Of a stretch of DNA of 64,000 nucleotides, positions 33,675 to 44,985 are shown in pieces (the first letter of the stretch is position 1; each line of letters opens with the position of its first letter). A program made the position numbers and the translations under genes. The notes below the pieces were generated by a model. It was not told the origin of the DNA. It did no database searches and saw only the letters and a program-made list of their open reading frames with translations. Origin of the DNA: Rusavskia elegans (taxonomy: Eukaryota > Ascomycota > Lecanoromycetes > Teloschistales > Teloschistaceae); the NCBI GenBank assembly GCA_011316305.1, contig SAUG01000074.1:248001-312000 (forward strand), written 5' to 3'.

Positions 33675-33767
33675 TATTAGATCGTGTCAAGCTGTCATAA
33701 TGGACTGCGCAAGACTCTCAGTGCTTGAATTTTCAGAAATAGGAAAGCGCGTCAGACGCGTTGACTA

Positions 33768-35305
33768 CAACAGAGTTTTCGGAAAGTCAATTGCAAGCGT
33801 GCCTTGGCGGCCCCACCCTCGGTATCACGTCTCCCGCCATCCCCTATAAACAAACCAATTTCACTACCTAAAACACGCCAAAATAGGGAGAAAGGCTGGA
33901 GATAGGGACCTCTTACCGGTTAAGAAAGGTAAAATTCTCTATACAGTTAAATATACTGACTATTTCGATACCTAAATAGCCGAGGACCTCGATATAAGTT
34001 ATACTACGGTCGGTAACGTAAGGAAACGCGTACGCGAAGGCGATAATAAAAAGAATATCGATCTAGAAGACCTCGTTACCGTTAAAAAACCTCGTATAGA
34101 GCGCCTATATAAGCTGGATCTCCGTAACGAACGCCGTCTATTACGATATATAACTAAAAATCGCTTCTAGCGCCAGAAATCCTAGTTTAAGATCGCTAAT
34201 AAACTAGAAATTATTACCTCCCGAATCTATATTAACGATACCTTTCGCCGTATAGAATTTATTCGCCGATCTCCTATATATAAACCGTTTTTATCTCGAT
34301 TCTAGATAGTTAAACGCCTCTAGTTTTATACGGAATAGTATTTAAAACTAGAGGGAAAGGAACCGATAATTATCTATTATAACGAGACAATAATTCGCGT
34401 TAGAGAAGATCGGGGCTAAATATAGGTTATACGTATTAAAAGAAAGAGGTTTTATCCTAACTATATTAGTACTCGCTATTAAGATTTTATTAAATTTATA
34501 TTCTAGGGTTACTATATTAAATATCGCCGGGAACCTTTCTATATCTTTAATAAAGAATTTTAGGAGGAAAAAAAAGCCGCGAAAAACGATTTAGTAGAGC
34601 GTAATCTTCTTTATAATATCGAATAATAATTTAGAAAAGAGAAATTAGATTATATTAATATATCGAGGCTAAAAAATCGATAAAAAAAGCGGCTAAATAA
34701 AACGAATACGATTAAATAGAAAAGAGATAAGAATCTAAAAAAAGATATCGATTAGTATTGCTACTAAACGTTCGTTTTAAAGTCTCTACTTATTCTATTT
34801 ATTTATTAGATTATCGAAAAGTATAGTAAAGCCTATTTAGTATAGGATAGCGCCGGTACGTATAAGTTAGAATACTAGAAGGAATTATTAGAAATACTAG
34901 ACCTAATAGTACTGCCGTAGCCAGGCAATTTTCCAGACTTTAATATAATTAAACTTTATTAGTATTATCTAAAACGTAAAGTCAGCAAGGTTCCCTTTCG
35001 CTAGAATACGAAGGAATAGTATAAAAAGTAATTTATAAAATATTAGGAGGCGCTGGAACTAAAGAGAATTATTAAGTAATATAGAAGGCTTCTTATATAT
35101 ATAATACGTATAATCCGCGTAAAAGGCGGAAATAATTTTTATAGATAAAACCTCAGAAATATTATTATCTAAATACTCTAATCTATTAATTTTAAATAAT
35201 TTAGACTATACGTTATTATATAATTATTTTTTAAAGATAGGTGGTAACGGTTTGGGGGGGGGGCGCCAAGGCACGCTTGCAATTAATTTTCCGAAAACTC
35301 TGTTG
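33768..35305 (+). mobile_element. RIP-degraded Tc1/mariner-superfamily DNA transposon
   Basis: Terminal inverted repeats of about 45 bp start CAACAGAGTTTTCGGAAA at 33768 and end at 35305. Each end is flanked by TA (33766-33767 and 35306-35307), the target duplication of this superfamily. The 1.54-kb size fits. On the plus strand, broken frames still show transposase traces: YYNETIIRVREDRG, DSAGTYK and PQPGNFPDFN followed by LKRK, matching the second and third catalytic blocks of Tc1-like DDE/D transposases (HTxxDxAGxH and WPxxSPDxNPIE). CA and TG dinucleotides are almost absent while TA is abundant, the mark of repeat-induced point mutation. Differences between the two terminal repeats include C/T and G/A changes. 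Stops in every frame mean the copy is dead. Confidence 0.88.
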
Positions 35306-35426
35306 TAGCGCGTTCGGCAGCGGTCTGACGTCATATCACGGCTGGTCAAGTAAAGGGGCTACGGCACATCCACACGACGCTCATCGCCTGCTTCCTCCTC
35401 GATCAATTAGTACCTATATACACGTA

Positions 35427-35838
35427 CAGAGGATGACACTTAAAGTCCTCACCATGCGCTAGCAATCTAGGCTGGGGCTCCAGGTAGTCCGGGCGACCGT
35501 AGGCTACGGGCGGCTTATAGCGCGTGGTGAGGACTATCGGTGTCATCCTCCGTATTTAATAAGATATCACTTCTGCTTGGCCTCCTGCATACTGTCCCCA
35601 CAGAAGGGCGAGAAGTTGGTACAGAAAGTTATATTATCTTTAGAGATTTCTTCAGATCTACGTCAGTGAGTGTCACATGGGTCTCACCTGGGCTGCTTAA
35701 CTTCTCGAGTTTAGCACGATTGTATTTCATCCGTCTAGGTGGGCTTTCAGGTTTTGTTAGCGATGAGGCAATGTGTAATTTTTGTTGCCCCCGCCTAGAT
35801 TGCTAGCGCATGGTGAGGACTTTCGGTGTCATCCTCTG
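35427..35838. mobile_element. Miniature inverted-repeat element(s) with three copies of one terminal repeat
   Basis: A left end at 35427 (CAGAGGATGACAC, flanked by TA) is matched in reverse complement at two places, ending at 35552 (CATCCTCCG then TA) and at 35838 (CATCCTCTG then TA). The outer pair matches over about 50 bases, including GTCCTCACCATGCGCTAGCA. The inner pair matches over about 35 bases with more changes. The arrangement could be a 126-bp element beside a solo end, or a 412-bp element that captured an extra end. TA flanks suggest mobilisation by a Tc1/mariner-type transposase. The interior has no coding content. Confidence 0.75.
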
Positions 35839-36212
35839 TATGAGTCATGCATTTATGCCGAACTTTGGTAAATAGCCTCAAGCTTGCCAAGCATCTCACA
35901 TGGTCATAAAAAAAAAGCGAGTTCAATCTCAGTCCTCTTAACACCATTCCTTCAGAAGGATTCTTCTGTCTTCATCCATCTATATCACACATCTAGGAAC
36001 TCGCTACGTCGATTGCCTGCTTTTCGAGACTAGACCCTTAAAGACATTCGCTGCATCGACCGCCTACCTCATTGGTCCAACGTCCTTTCGCCTAACTCGG
36101 TAACTTCGACACATCTCGAAATTTCCCATCTTGCTACGACATAGAACCTACAAACCAACACCAAATAATTGAGAATCAGGCTTCAACCTACCTCTACGCA
36201 CGCGCCCTGACC
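35839..36212. other. Intergenic region upstream of the 149-residue protein
   Basis: Likely promoter and 5' untranslated region. It contains pyrimidine-rich tracts and CATC-type motifs near 35960-36060. No gene is seen. Confidence 0.45.
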
Positions 36213-36662
36213 ATGGCTACCAACATCAAAAACACCAAGGAGAAACCTTCCCCAAACATACAGACTTTACAAAGCGACGCACAATGCTGGCACAAAATCA
36301 AGATCCTCCTCTTCGACCTACGCCATCTCGATGAACGGACGGACTCGAAAGCTCGTTTGGACCTCGTGACCGATTCTTCATACATCGCTGCTCCCTACTT
36401 CGAACCATCAGAGATCAAGACCATCAAATCCTTCGTCCCTGATGGCGGCGAGAGCACACTCGAGCAGCTCATCCTGTCGGCGCTGGAAACGAAGTTGGAG
36501 CGGAGAAAAGGGAAACAGGTGGAGAGTGTTGATTATCGGGTGTGCGCCTCACATGATCTGGCGCCAATTTTCGAGAAGGCATTCGGTGTCAGGCCCAAGG
36601 ATCTGGCAAAGGATAAGAAATTTGTTAAAGCGCTGACGAAGGATGGGTTGATTCTGCGGTGA
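36213..36662 (+). CDS. Conserved-looking small protein of unknown function
   Basis: One exon of 149 residues with its ATG at 36213. There is no signal peptide or membrane segment. The composition is that of a soluble, mixed helical protein with charged surface. The C-terminal half (APIFEKAFGVRPKDLAKDKKFVKAL) looks like a compact helical module. Two cysteines are present (residues about 25 and 111). The codon pattern is even and C/G-ending in the wobble position, unlike the surrounding A/T-rich transposon debris, which supports real coding. I do not recognise a family and cannot propose a role. Confidence 0.6.
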   Translation: MATNIKNTKEKPSPNIQTLQSDAQCWHKIKILLFDLRHLDERTDSKARLDLVTDSSYIAAPYFEPSEIKTIKSFVPDGGESTLEQLILSALETKLERRKGKQVESVDYRVCASHDLAPIFEKAFGVRPKDLAKDKKFVKALTKDGLILR

Positions 36663-37360
36663 TTCTGATTAGGGAATGACTTATATGGGACGGAAGACAT
36701 TCATACTCCTACAAATTCCTAGACACAGGACATGGTCTTGAGAACCTCGACGTTCACCGACGGGCCCGCCGCTGCGACAACACCTACAACGACACCGAAG
36801 CCATCACTAACGATAGCAACGCAGCCGAGACCGCAACATCACCAATTCGACTCAACGAGGATCGCCCCAGGATGATGGCCTGCCTCACCTATGGGAATAC
36901 GAAAAGGTTACAGTAGCCGCTAAAGGAGTCGCTGGGTTGGGAATAAGAGGATGGGGCTGCTGATACGGTTGTATGGGGTCTAGACTTCTGGAGTCTGTGA
37001 ATTAGAATAGTGGTGATGATCGGTGATCAGGTCCTACGATCTGTATTGCACGGGAAAAGGAAGACTAAGTCGGTCGCTTTGGTTCTTGTCATAATAATCT
37101 GATTTTATTCGTCACATTGCTTTCCTCCGCCTTCTTCACGGGCCGTACCATGTGAGCTAAGAAAATTCGAGACGGAAAGTCATAGGAATTGACTACTTAC
37201 TAGGGCTCTTTATTCAGTCAACACAAATCCATTTGCCGATTCGAAGGTTGGACACTGCCGCAGTCATTCTTAGTAAATGATGTCTTCTATAACGTCTTCA
37301 CAATACTTCGGAACCGTAACAGCCTTCCAAGCCTTCCGATACGTTTAGTACCAAGAATTC
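36663..37360. other. Intergenic region between convergent genes
   Basis: About 36730-36910 remains open in two plus-strand frames with coding-like composition (a possible peptide of about 50 residues starts at 36732). I cannot choose a frame or family. The rest shows nothing. Confidence 0.4.
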
Positions 37361-38486
37361 TCATGTAACAGGCACTTTATTCTCGGCAGGTACAATCACC
37401 CCATCAACCTCTCCAATTTCTTTACCACCCTGCTCCCGCTTACGACTCAACATCCAACGCCAGACCTCGATGTCGCCATACGCCTTAGTCCAACTGTCAT
37501 GAGCAGCCTCTGGATACCTCGAAAACTTGACTTCTTCCGCGTTGGCATCAGTCAAAACCTCGACCATCTTCATCGAGGCACTGATCGGAATGATATTATC
37601 ACGTTCGCCGTGATGGACCCACTGTGGTACATGCTTGATGTTCTTGGCACGAACCTCGTCACCGCCTCCGCAAATGGGCATCAGAGTCGCAAAGCGGTGG
37701 GGTGTAGAGAGAGCTAGATCCCACGTTCCGTAACCGCCTGAAGGGAATAGTCAGCAGTCGAAGAGAAGCGCTACAACAATGGCATTTACCCATGCTGAAA
37801 CCCGTAACGTGTATGCGGTCGATGTCCACGCGGTAGGACTGGACAATGTGATCAAGTAACGCAGTGAGGATGCTATGGTTCCATCCGTATCCTGGTATAT
37901 GCTTAGATGGATTGCAATGCATTTTCACAGTCGTGGTCAAGCCTACCATATTCTGTACCGCATTGGGGTCAGCCTAAATCACTTCAGCAGGGAGTGAGGC
38001 ATAGAAACCTCGTAACTCGGTTTTCAGAGCATATCTATGGGCTTTCTTACCCATATTCAAGCTTGGAGTCACCGTGATAAACTCTTCAGCTACAATTCGA
38101 CAAACATCGGCGCTGACTGGAGTACTTGAGAGGTCGGCGTCCTCACTTTTGCCCTTGTTGGGATTACGGCCTCGAAGTCGAGGTGCAAGTGGGATATCAA
38201 TGCTCGGAGTGGACATGCCAGTTGAATATTTATCGTAGCATAGAATGATTTTGGGCACACCATGACGGATGGATGCATAAGATTCGTTCTTGCCACGCTG
38301 CGATTCACCAGCGCCATGGAGAAGGAGGATCAAGGGCCATGACTTGTCTGGGGATGTCCCGTACGCCGGAGGCAATGAGATGTAATGCTCGTACCCAAAA
38401 GGGGCGGTCGATGTGGGTTGATCATAGAATTCAAAGGCAATGTTCGATGTTTGAGCATAAGGATGGCCGGGATCCAGTGCGGCCAT
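37361..38486 (-). CDS. Alpha/beta hydrolase, predicted esterase/peptidase (phospholipase/carboxylesterase type)
   Basis: Three exons, 38051..38486, 37790..37891 and 37361..37737, all joined in phase 1, give 304 residues. The fold signature is LILLLHGAGESQRG near residue 50. The nucleophile elbow GFSMGG is restored across the second intron. The Asp candidate lies in GERDNIIP and the His in AAHDSW near the C-terminus, giving a full Ser-Asp-His triad. This matches the predicted peptidase/esterase group (COG4099-like) near dienelactone hydrolases. There is no signal peptide, so it is probably cytosolic. Intron 1 is 159 nt and a small extra exon inside it cannot be excluded, although direct joining gives the expected PSLNMGYGWNHS. 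Confidence 0.8.
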
Positions 38487-39045
38487 TGTTGTGTAAGATG
38501 TGAAAGAACGTAGGCATAGGCTGATGTCGCGTTTGCCACCAAGAACACATCACAATGACGTAAGCCTTCTCCAATGGTCTCTGGATCGATTGATTGATTG
38601 GCTGATTGACTGGTTGGCTGGCTCACACTCCGGAAGAGATTTCAAGGCACAGGATCGGTAGCGATCAGGTCAGCTATGCTAAGTTATTCCAATGGCGGCA
38701 GCGTCTTCACTGCTCAGCCATTACTCGAAAAGAAGGTCAACTCCCGAGCGCCTGGTGATTCCGAATGCTTCTAAGGAGAGAATCCCAGCTAAGGGAATGT
38801 GGTTTCACGGAGATGCAGTTGCAAGATCTTTATTACAGAAGACTGGGTGGTTGCATTGGCGCTTATTATATTTTCGACTGTCACGTATACATTCATCACA
38901 TTGATTGTCTCTTCTGACCCATGAGCTGCATCCATATTAGCAAAAAATAGTCGACACGGAGTTGCTAGGAGCTGGATTACTCAATGCCGGCCATGGTCAA
39001 TTCAATGCCTTTCTGTAGCTCCGTGCGTACGACGACTTTTATTTA
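38487..39045. other. Intergenic region, no gene seen
   Basis: Promoter of the hydrolase gene and 3' side of the NLR-like gene. A short tandem GATTGATTGATTGGCTGATTG-like stretch near 38588-38620 is the only feature. Confidence 0.5.
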
Positions 39046-42000
39046 TTAGTCCCCTGATATGCTCCTGCTCCTCTGCCTGGAGATCGTTGAAGCCGGGCAA
39101 CCATATCGATGGGTCTTGTAATGGGGTATCCTCCTCGAAAGTGAGCCGAGGCCGAGAAAGGATGGACCAAAGTAGCTTCTAGGTCTGCGCAAAAGCGCTT
39201 TAAGCTCGGGATCAGAGGTTTTGTCCTCGGCGACATGGCCGACTCCATCCTTGATACTATGATCAGCCCCGCATGTGAGGAGTGCTTCTACTATCGATTT
39301 TGTCTTTCCCATATCTTCTGCTAAGACATACGGCGTCGAGGTCACAGCCATATGCAGTGGTGTTGACCCATCACTTCGTGCCTGCACATTAGGATTTGCT
39401 CCGTGGCTGAGTAAAGACGTCACGACGTCAGGATTCGCACTCGCAGCCGTATAGCACAATGCGGTTTGGAAGTCAGAGTCGTACGCATTCACTTCAGCTC
39501 CATTTTCAAGCAATAACAAGAGTGCCTCATGTTGTCCTTTTATGGCGGCTGCGACCAGTGGCGTGCGTGATTGTGCGTCTTCCGCCTCGATATTCACACC
39601 ATGTGCGAGGAGAAATTGTATACAATCGGTGTTGCCGTAAATAGAGGCCAGATGGAGGGGGGTGTTGCCATAGACATCGGAAGCTTCGAGGCCAGGAGAA
39701 AAGTGTACAAGAAATTGTAAACAGAGCGGGTGGTTGTTTCGTGCAGACCAATGCACCATGTTTCTCTCCAACCCGTCTCGTTCCAAGACATTGGCACCGT
39801 TTGCCAGCAGCTTTTGCAATATCTGATGCCGGCCAAATTCCGCAGCTTTGAGTGCGGCATTGCCGGTCTCAGCTCCAGCCTCCAGCAATTTCAACCCCAA
39901 ATATTCATCTCCAGCAACGACTGCAGCGACAAGTGGACATCCGTGCTGGCCACCTCTGGCGTTGACATCTGCTCCGTCCGTGAGTAGCTTCAGGGCACAT
40001 TTAGGGAGGCCAAGTAGAGCTGCGTAGTAGAGCGGTGTTGGGTAGAGGTCTTGTACTTGAAAATCCGCGGAAGCCTTGGTGCCATATACCCCATCGCGCT
40101 TCGTCATATGAGTCCAATGTACAAACGAGGGAGTCCGTGGATCTAGAAGACTAATGGACCTTGTGATAAGGTCCTGACTCGCATGGGAGCCCAGCTTTCT
40201 CACATGTGTATGCCAATATGCACCTGCATATGCCGTCCAGCCGTATTTTGATCTGTACGAGTCTGCCGTACTGTGGCGGAGTAGGTGTGACACGCACCTC
40301 TCTGCCACTCCTTGTTGAGCTTCCACTGCATCTATGGCGAAATGACTCAGCGGGCCATTGCGCATCGAGTCAGACTGTAGCAATTGCTTCAGCGAGGGAT
40401 GAACAAAATGTAAGTTGTCGGTCGGTCCACCATTTCCATTCTTGCCCGGCTGTCCAGCTAGCTCCAGAAGAGCTGGAAAGTGGCGCCAGACTCCATATCG
40501 ATCACTGAATGGGTAGTTGTACCAAGTCAGATTGCGCAGGTCGTAACTGAGGCCTTCATATACCTCTTCAGCAATCATGTGTCTTTCGCAAACCGACAAC
40601 AAATTCAAGATGTCACGGATAGTCGCGGTGTATCCAGACTCAGCTGGTACCGGGATACGTTCGAGTATGCTGAACCATAGCCGAGACACTATTATAGGTA
40701 CGTCTGCAATTTGACTTTGTATATCCTGCAGAGTTTCTGAAAGTTCTAATTGCTGTCGAGCTTTCATCAATCCAAGCTGCTCAAGGTGGGCGGCCGCCCA
40801 GATGAACCTTAATCCACGATTAGCCTAGACATCTAAAACACCATGCTATGATCAGTCCCCCGATCGACCTGACTTACATCCCATTCGACGTCTGAGCGAG
40901 CCAGGATGATAGATCTACATCGGACAGCAAAGTAGTATTTGTACTGGTATTTAATGACCTCACGAATTCAGCTTCTACGCAGACATTGATGTCTGCGGTG
41001 ATATTCTCACGAGGTATCAACGCGCAGTCAATATACCGAAACCACTGAAAATCATTTGAAGTTTCCTGGGGTCTGTCCGCAATGGCGTCCTCCGCGTTCA
41101 TACTGATTCGACTGAACGCTACAAGTCGGACTTTGAGATTCCGCTTGATCGCCTTTTGTAGAATCCGTGAAATGGTTCTGATCATGTCATCCGTACACAA
41201 ATCTAGCCCGTCAAGAATGAGAAAAGTCTCCTCGAACGAATCGAATGAGGTTTGTAGGATGTCCAGAGTCTCATCTAGATTGGGTTCCGATGCCCCCTGT
41301 TCGTTAGCACGGCCTAACATTTGCAGTTTTACAGGGGTTCTATCATTCTTCTCGGCCTGCTGTGTGATAAGCTGAGCGTTTAGGCATCGGATAGCTTTTC
41401 GAAGCTCATGTTGTGCAGTCAGTCGATGTCGGAAAAAGTAGTATGCATAGCCGAGTGGATGACGAGAAACCTTTTGGCCAGTCTCTAGTTGGGTGCTCAT
41501 AGTCACCGGAACTTGGGTTTGTAAGCTTCTAATTATCGTTGAGCTTTACAGAGTCAGCTAGTCTGCACTTCCAAAGGAGAAAAGCACCGTACGCCAATAT
41601 AGTTTTGCCACAACCAGCTGAGGGAACTCGTCAGTGAAATACTATTTATAAGCTCAGGTAAATGAAAACTGACGAAGACCCTCCAATAGCAGAAAGCTAA
41701 TTTTCCCCTCTGTGAGTTCGAGAAATTTCGGAAACTCTAAAATCCATTGCGTAGTCCCAGGATGTTTCGTCGTATCCAGGTTGGCAAGAATTTGGGACTG
41801 ACCATCGACCTCAAAGCAGTCAGATATGTTCTCGATTTGGATTTCCTGCCCGAGTGAGCTGACTTCGCCTGAGGGTACAGACGGCTCAGCTTCCATATGC
41901 AAGAAACCCCACTCTTCATCCTGCAGGCTATAGAGCGACGGTGCGGGACTGCTTCTGTCAACGTCACTAAGAGTCTCATCTTCGTCAACGGATGGTATGA

Positions 42001-43596
42001 TCTCGCTGTTGCTGCTATTGTCCTGGACCGCACCGTGGGTTACGATTGAACCGTCAGGCGTGCTCTTCGTAGGCGTGTGGCTTGGGTCGTTCAGCGGTAG
42101 TGCAAAAGTAGCTATGATTTCGAGGTGTCGACCCAGGTGTGCTTCAAGCTTATCAATAGAGAAGGTCTCAACGCGATCAGAACAGCGAAGCGGACAAGAA
42201 TACTTGAGGTCTACTGCCGGCCTTGCAACCATTTTGGCCAGTGCTTCCAATTGACTTTCTTCAAAAGACTCCCTATGCTCATCCTTCATGTGAGTCTGGA
42301 ACGTCTCTTGACTTTCATACGCTCGATGACCGGGCGCATTGCAATACCATTGTGTCCGGTGTGAGTGCAGCTCATGGCTGATCCAATCTCTTCGCCGCTC
42401 GAACAAGGCGTCCTTCTTGGAGCAATTGCCGAAAGTGCAAATATATGGCTGAAGGTCTGTCAGGAGATGTCGTTTCCACTCTTTCTCTTGTTTACCCGGA
42501 TCCAAAGATCTAAGCTGGCAGATAGTGAAGCAATAAGGGCATTCGAACTCGCGACCTCCGTCGGATGATCGAGGTAATGGAGGTAGCGACAGTCTGTCTG
42601 GCCGTATGGAGGAGACTGTTCCATAGCTAGTCTGTGTTCCAGCGTCTGAATGTTGGTCGAAACTCTGAGTGTTGAACGGAGCAGTATCGGGAACGAACAA
42701 GGTCGATGCCGTGGTAGACTGGTTTGCTCCAGACGATTGCACCAGGCTTGTAGTCCAGATATCTGAAACAACCTCTATTGCCTTTTCGTGTACCGACAGA
42801 CCACCCTCTTCTTTTCGTCCTGATCCACTACACTCTCCTCCAGTGGATACGACCAGATCAGGGCGCCGTTGCTGGGAGAGCTTCTGACGGTGCTGCTCCC
42901 GGTATTTGAAATATTTCCGACGTTTTGAGATCGCCCTACCAAGACGCTCAATTAATGCAAGGTCCGCCTTAGGGAATTTTTCGAGCACATGTCGTTGGTC
43001 AAAGAATTCGTAAAACTTGGTGTCGATTTTTGCAGATCTAAGCAACCTATCATAAGGAGTTGGCTTCCTGCGTATGAAGATGGACATGTGATAGAGGTTC
43101 GACAAGTAAGAAGATATGGAGTGCTGCAACTCTTGCAACTCAGTAGCAGGTGGCGCTTCGATCGCATCCGGAGAACGGTGACTCTCTTGTGCCGCGTCAT
43201 CCGACAACGAACTCACAGAGCTATCAGATTCGGGATCCAATTGATCATATGGTAGTCTTGTCCCTGATACAATTGATGTCGCTAGTCGTGTCAAACATGA
43301 ACGCTACTAACAGTCCAAATTGATTTACCTTCTTGCAGCGCCTTGGCCAGATATTGGAGGATGTGGACAACCTCATCTCTAATCTCACTAGCCTCACGGA
43401 GCCGATAGTCCAAGGATGCATGACCTGGCCGACCGGCACCGATGTTCCCTGCCCAAATATTGAAACGTCCAAAGAAATCATTAGCAGCTTCCTGCGATAG
43501 CTGCTCTTCATACGTTTTACGATGGCCCAGAGTATGGTATAATTCGCCAAGAGCCGTATGACACACATCATGCCAATATGAGATTGAGTTGTCCAT
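39046..43596 (-). CDS. NLR-like protein: helical N-terminal domain, zinc fingers, NACHT-type P-loop, ankyrin repeats
   Basis: Five exons, 43329..43596, 41674..43281, 41588..41617, 40878..41511 and 39046..40807, give 1433 residues with every phase consistent. In order: an 89-residue helical domain (RFNIWAG, SLDYRLR); a linker; a Cys/His region at about residues 335-475 (ECPYCF, CTFGNCSKK, WYCNAPGHRAY, CPLRC) resembling degenerate C2H2 fingers; a P-loop GLPGCGKT near residue 625 rebuilt from the 30-nt third exon; a Walker-B-like FLILDGLD near residue 735; WAAAHLEQLG typical of fungal NACHT proteins; and about eight ankyrin repeats (for example GNTPLHLASIYGNTDC, SRTPLVAAAIKGQHEA). Such STAND proteins mediate nonself recognition and programmed death in fungi; here that is inference. 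The splice between exons 3 and 4 is the least certain. Confidence 0.8.
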
Positions 43597-44985
43597 AAGA
43601 GAAGCGATCTCTCCTCATTGATCAACCGCTACAATCAGATGAGGACCGCAGCAGCAGGTGCAGGCATTCTGCGAACAGTCCCAGCTCCCCAGATGTTGGC
43701 GCAGCTGCAGGCGCGAAACTGCGCGAAGAGGAAGCGCTGTGGGCCTTTTCGTCCAGCTAAAAAGGCGTAGCAGCCTGGACAGGTGGCGTGGTACAGCATG
43801 ATGTGTGTCCGGCACACGCACTTCCACTTCCAGGACCGCTTGACAGGGTCTGATCGCAGTTTTGCTGCAGTGTTCCAGCGTCATGCAACATGACTGGTGG
43901 GAAGCAGTCTGATGGCTGCACCAGCATCACCTTACTCGTGTGCACCTTCCTTTCGGTCCGAACAAAACCCGTGGCATCGAGCTCAACCTCACTTGGCGCT
44001 GTCCATGTACATGGTCAATCCTAATGGATTTTACCGCAGGCTTGCGCTTTCATTTTGATGGCCGCGAGATGCTTACATAAGCAAAGTCAAAGGCAGGTAT
44101 ACGCGAGCACAGGGATCTTTTCTTGGGGACGATACTTGATCGGGCGTAGCTACACGCCTAATAATATAGGCGTATGTACTACTGCCTAAGTACTTATCCC
44201 CGTCCGAGGGGTCGTCTCTTACTCGCTGCCGCCGGAATAACCCCGCTTCTTGGCGACCTCCGCCTAAATCTTTTATATTCATCTTTCTTCCTCTTCCTAT
44301 ATTAACTCTACCGGTCGTACATAATGGATCCTTTTATATCTAGTAGTATAGGTATAGAGCTAAAAGATTTAAGACTTTCAACTTTAAAACTTGAATAGTA
44401 GGTGTAGAATACATGGTCACTTCGCCGTTCAGACTATCTTGCAGTGTAATCAACTTCTTAGCATTATCAGCCCACCAACCGGAGCAATTCTTCCAATCTT
44501 TTGACGCTGCTGTGACGACCTCTGGATGCACACAATGTTGCGCCATGCGGGCGTCCGTTGCCTGGAAGGACAGCTACTGGGTGCTTGGATGCTCCACAGC
44601 CTGTACACAGTGCACCCACAAGCAGCTATTTTGCGGGGCTTTCTGACAGACCCCAGTCCCGACTCCCAAAGTTTCAGGCTTTCACAACAGATACTTTGCC
44701 GTGGTGGTTCACTGTTACCCTAGCGATCATTACTACATTCGACAGGCTGTGATCCATCATCCTAGCGCTGCTACCTTATTCCATACATCATCCATCCCAA
44801 TCTATCGACAGTAAATGCTTCTGTCTTGAGACGATTCTACTGATGGCCTTTCCCTACCCTTGTGAATGCCATATATATCGGCTTTTACCATTGCTAGAAA
44901 CTGCCAGGTGGAGAGGACATCCATTTCCCAGCTCGTCTGTCGCCCAGATCAGATGCCTTGCTAGAGCAGGGTATAGTTCTTGTGC
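43597..44985. other. Head-to-head intergenic region between two accessory genes
   Basis: This 1.39 kb separates the divergent NLR-like and DUF7580-like genes. Its middle part is A/T-rich repeat debris, listed separately. Flanking parts are ordinary in composition with no gene seen. Confidence 0.45.
44075..44400. repeat. Probable RIP-decayed repeat fragment
   Basis: A/T- and TA-rich island with few CA or TG steps. It includes an imperfect palindrome around 44150-44180 (CACGCCTAATAATATAGGCGT). Composition resembles the degraded transposon at 33.8-35.3 kb, but neither terminal repeats nor coding traces are visible, so the class is unknown. Confidence 0.4.

Noticed and set aside
33835..35240. 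A/T-rich block as a possible mitochondrial DNA insertion or centromere-like segment
   Set aside because: Terminal inverted repeats with TA flanks and transposase traces explain it as a RIPed Tc1/mariner element.
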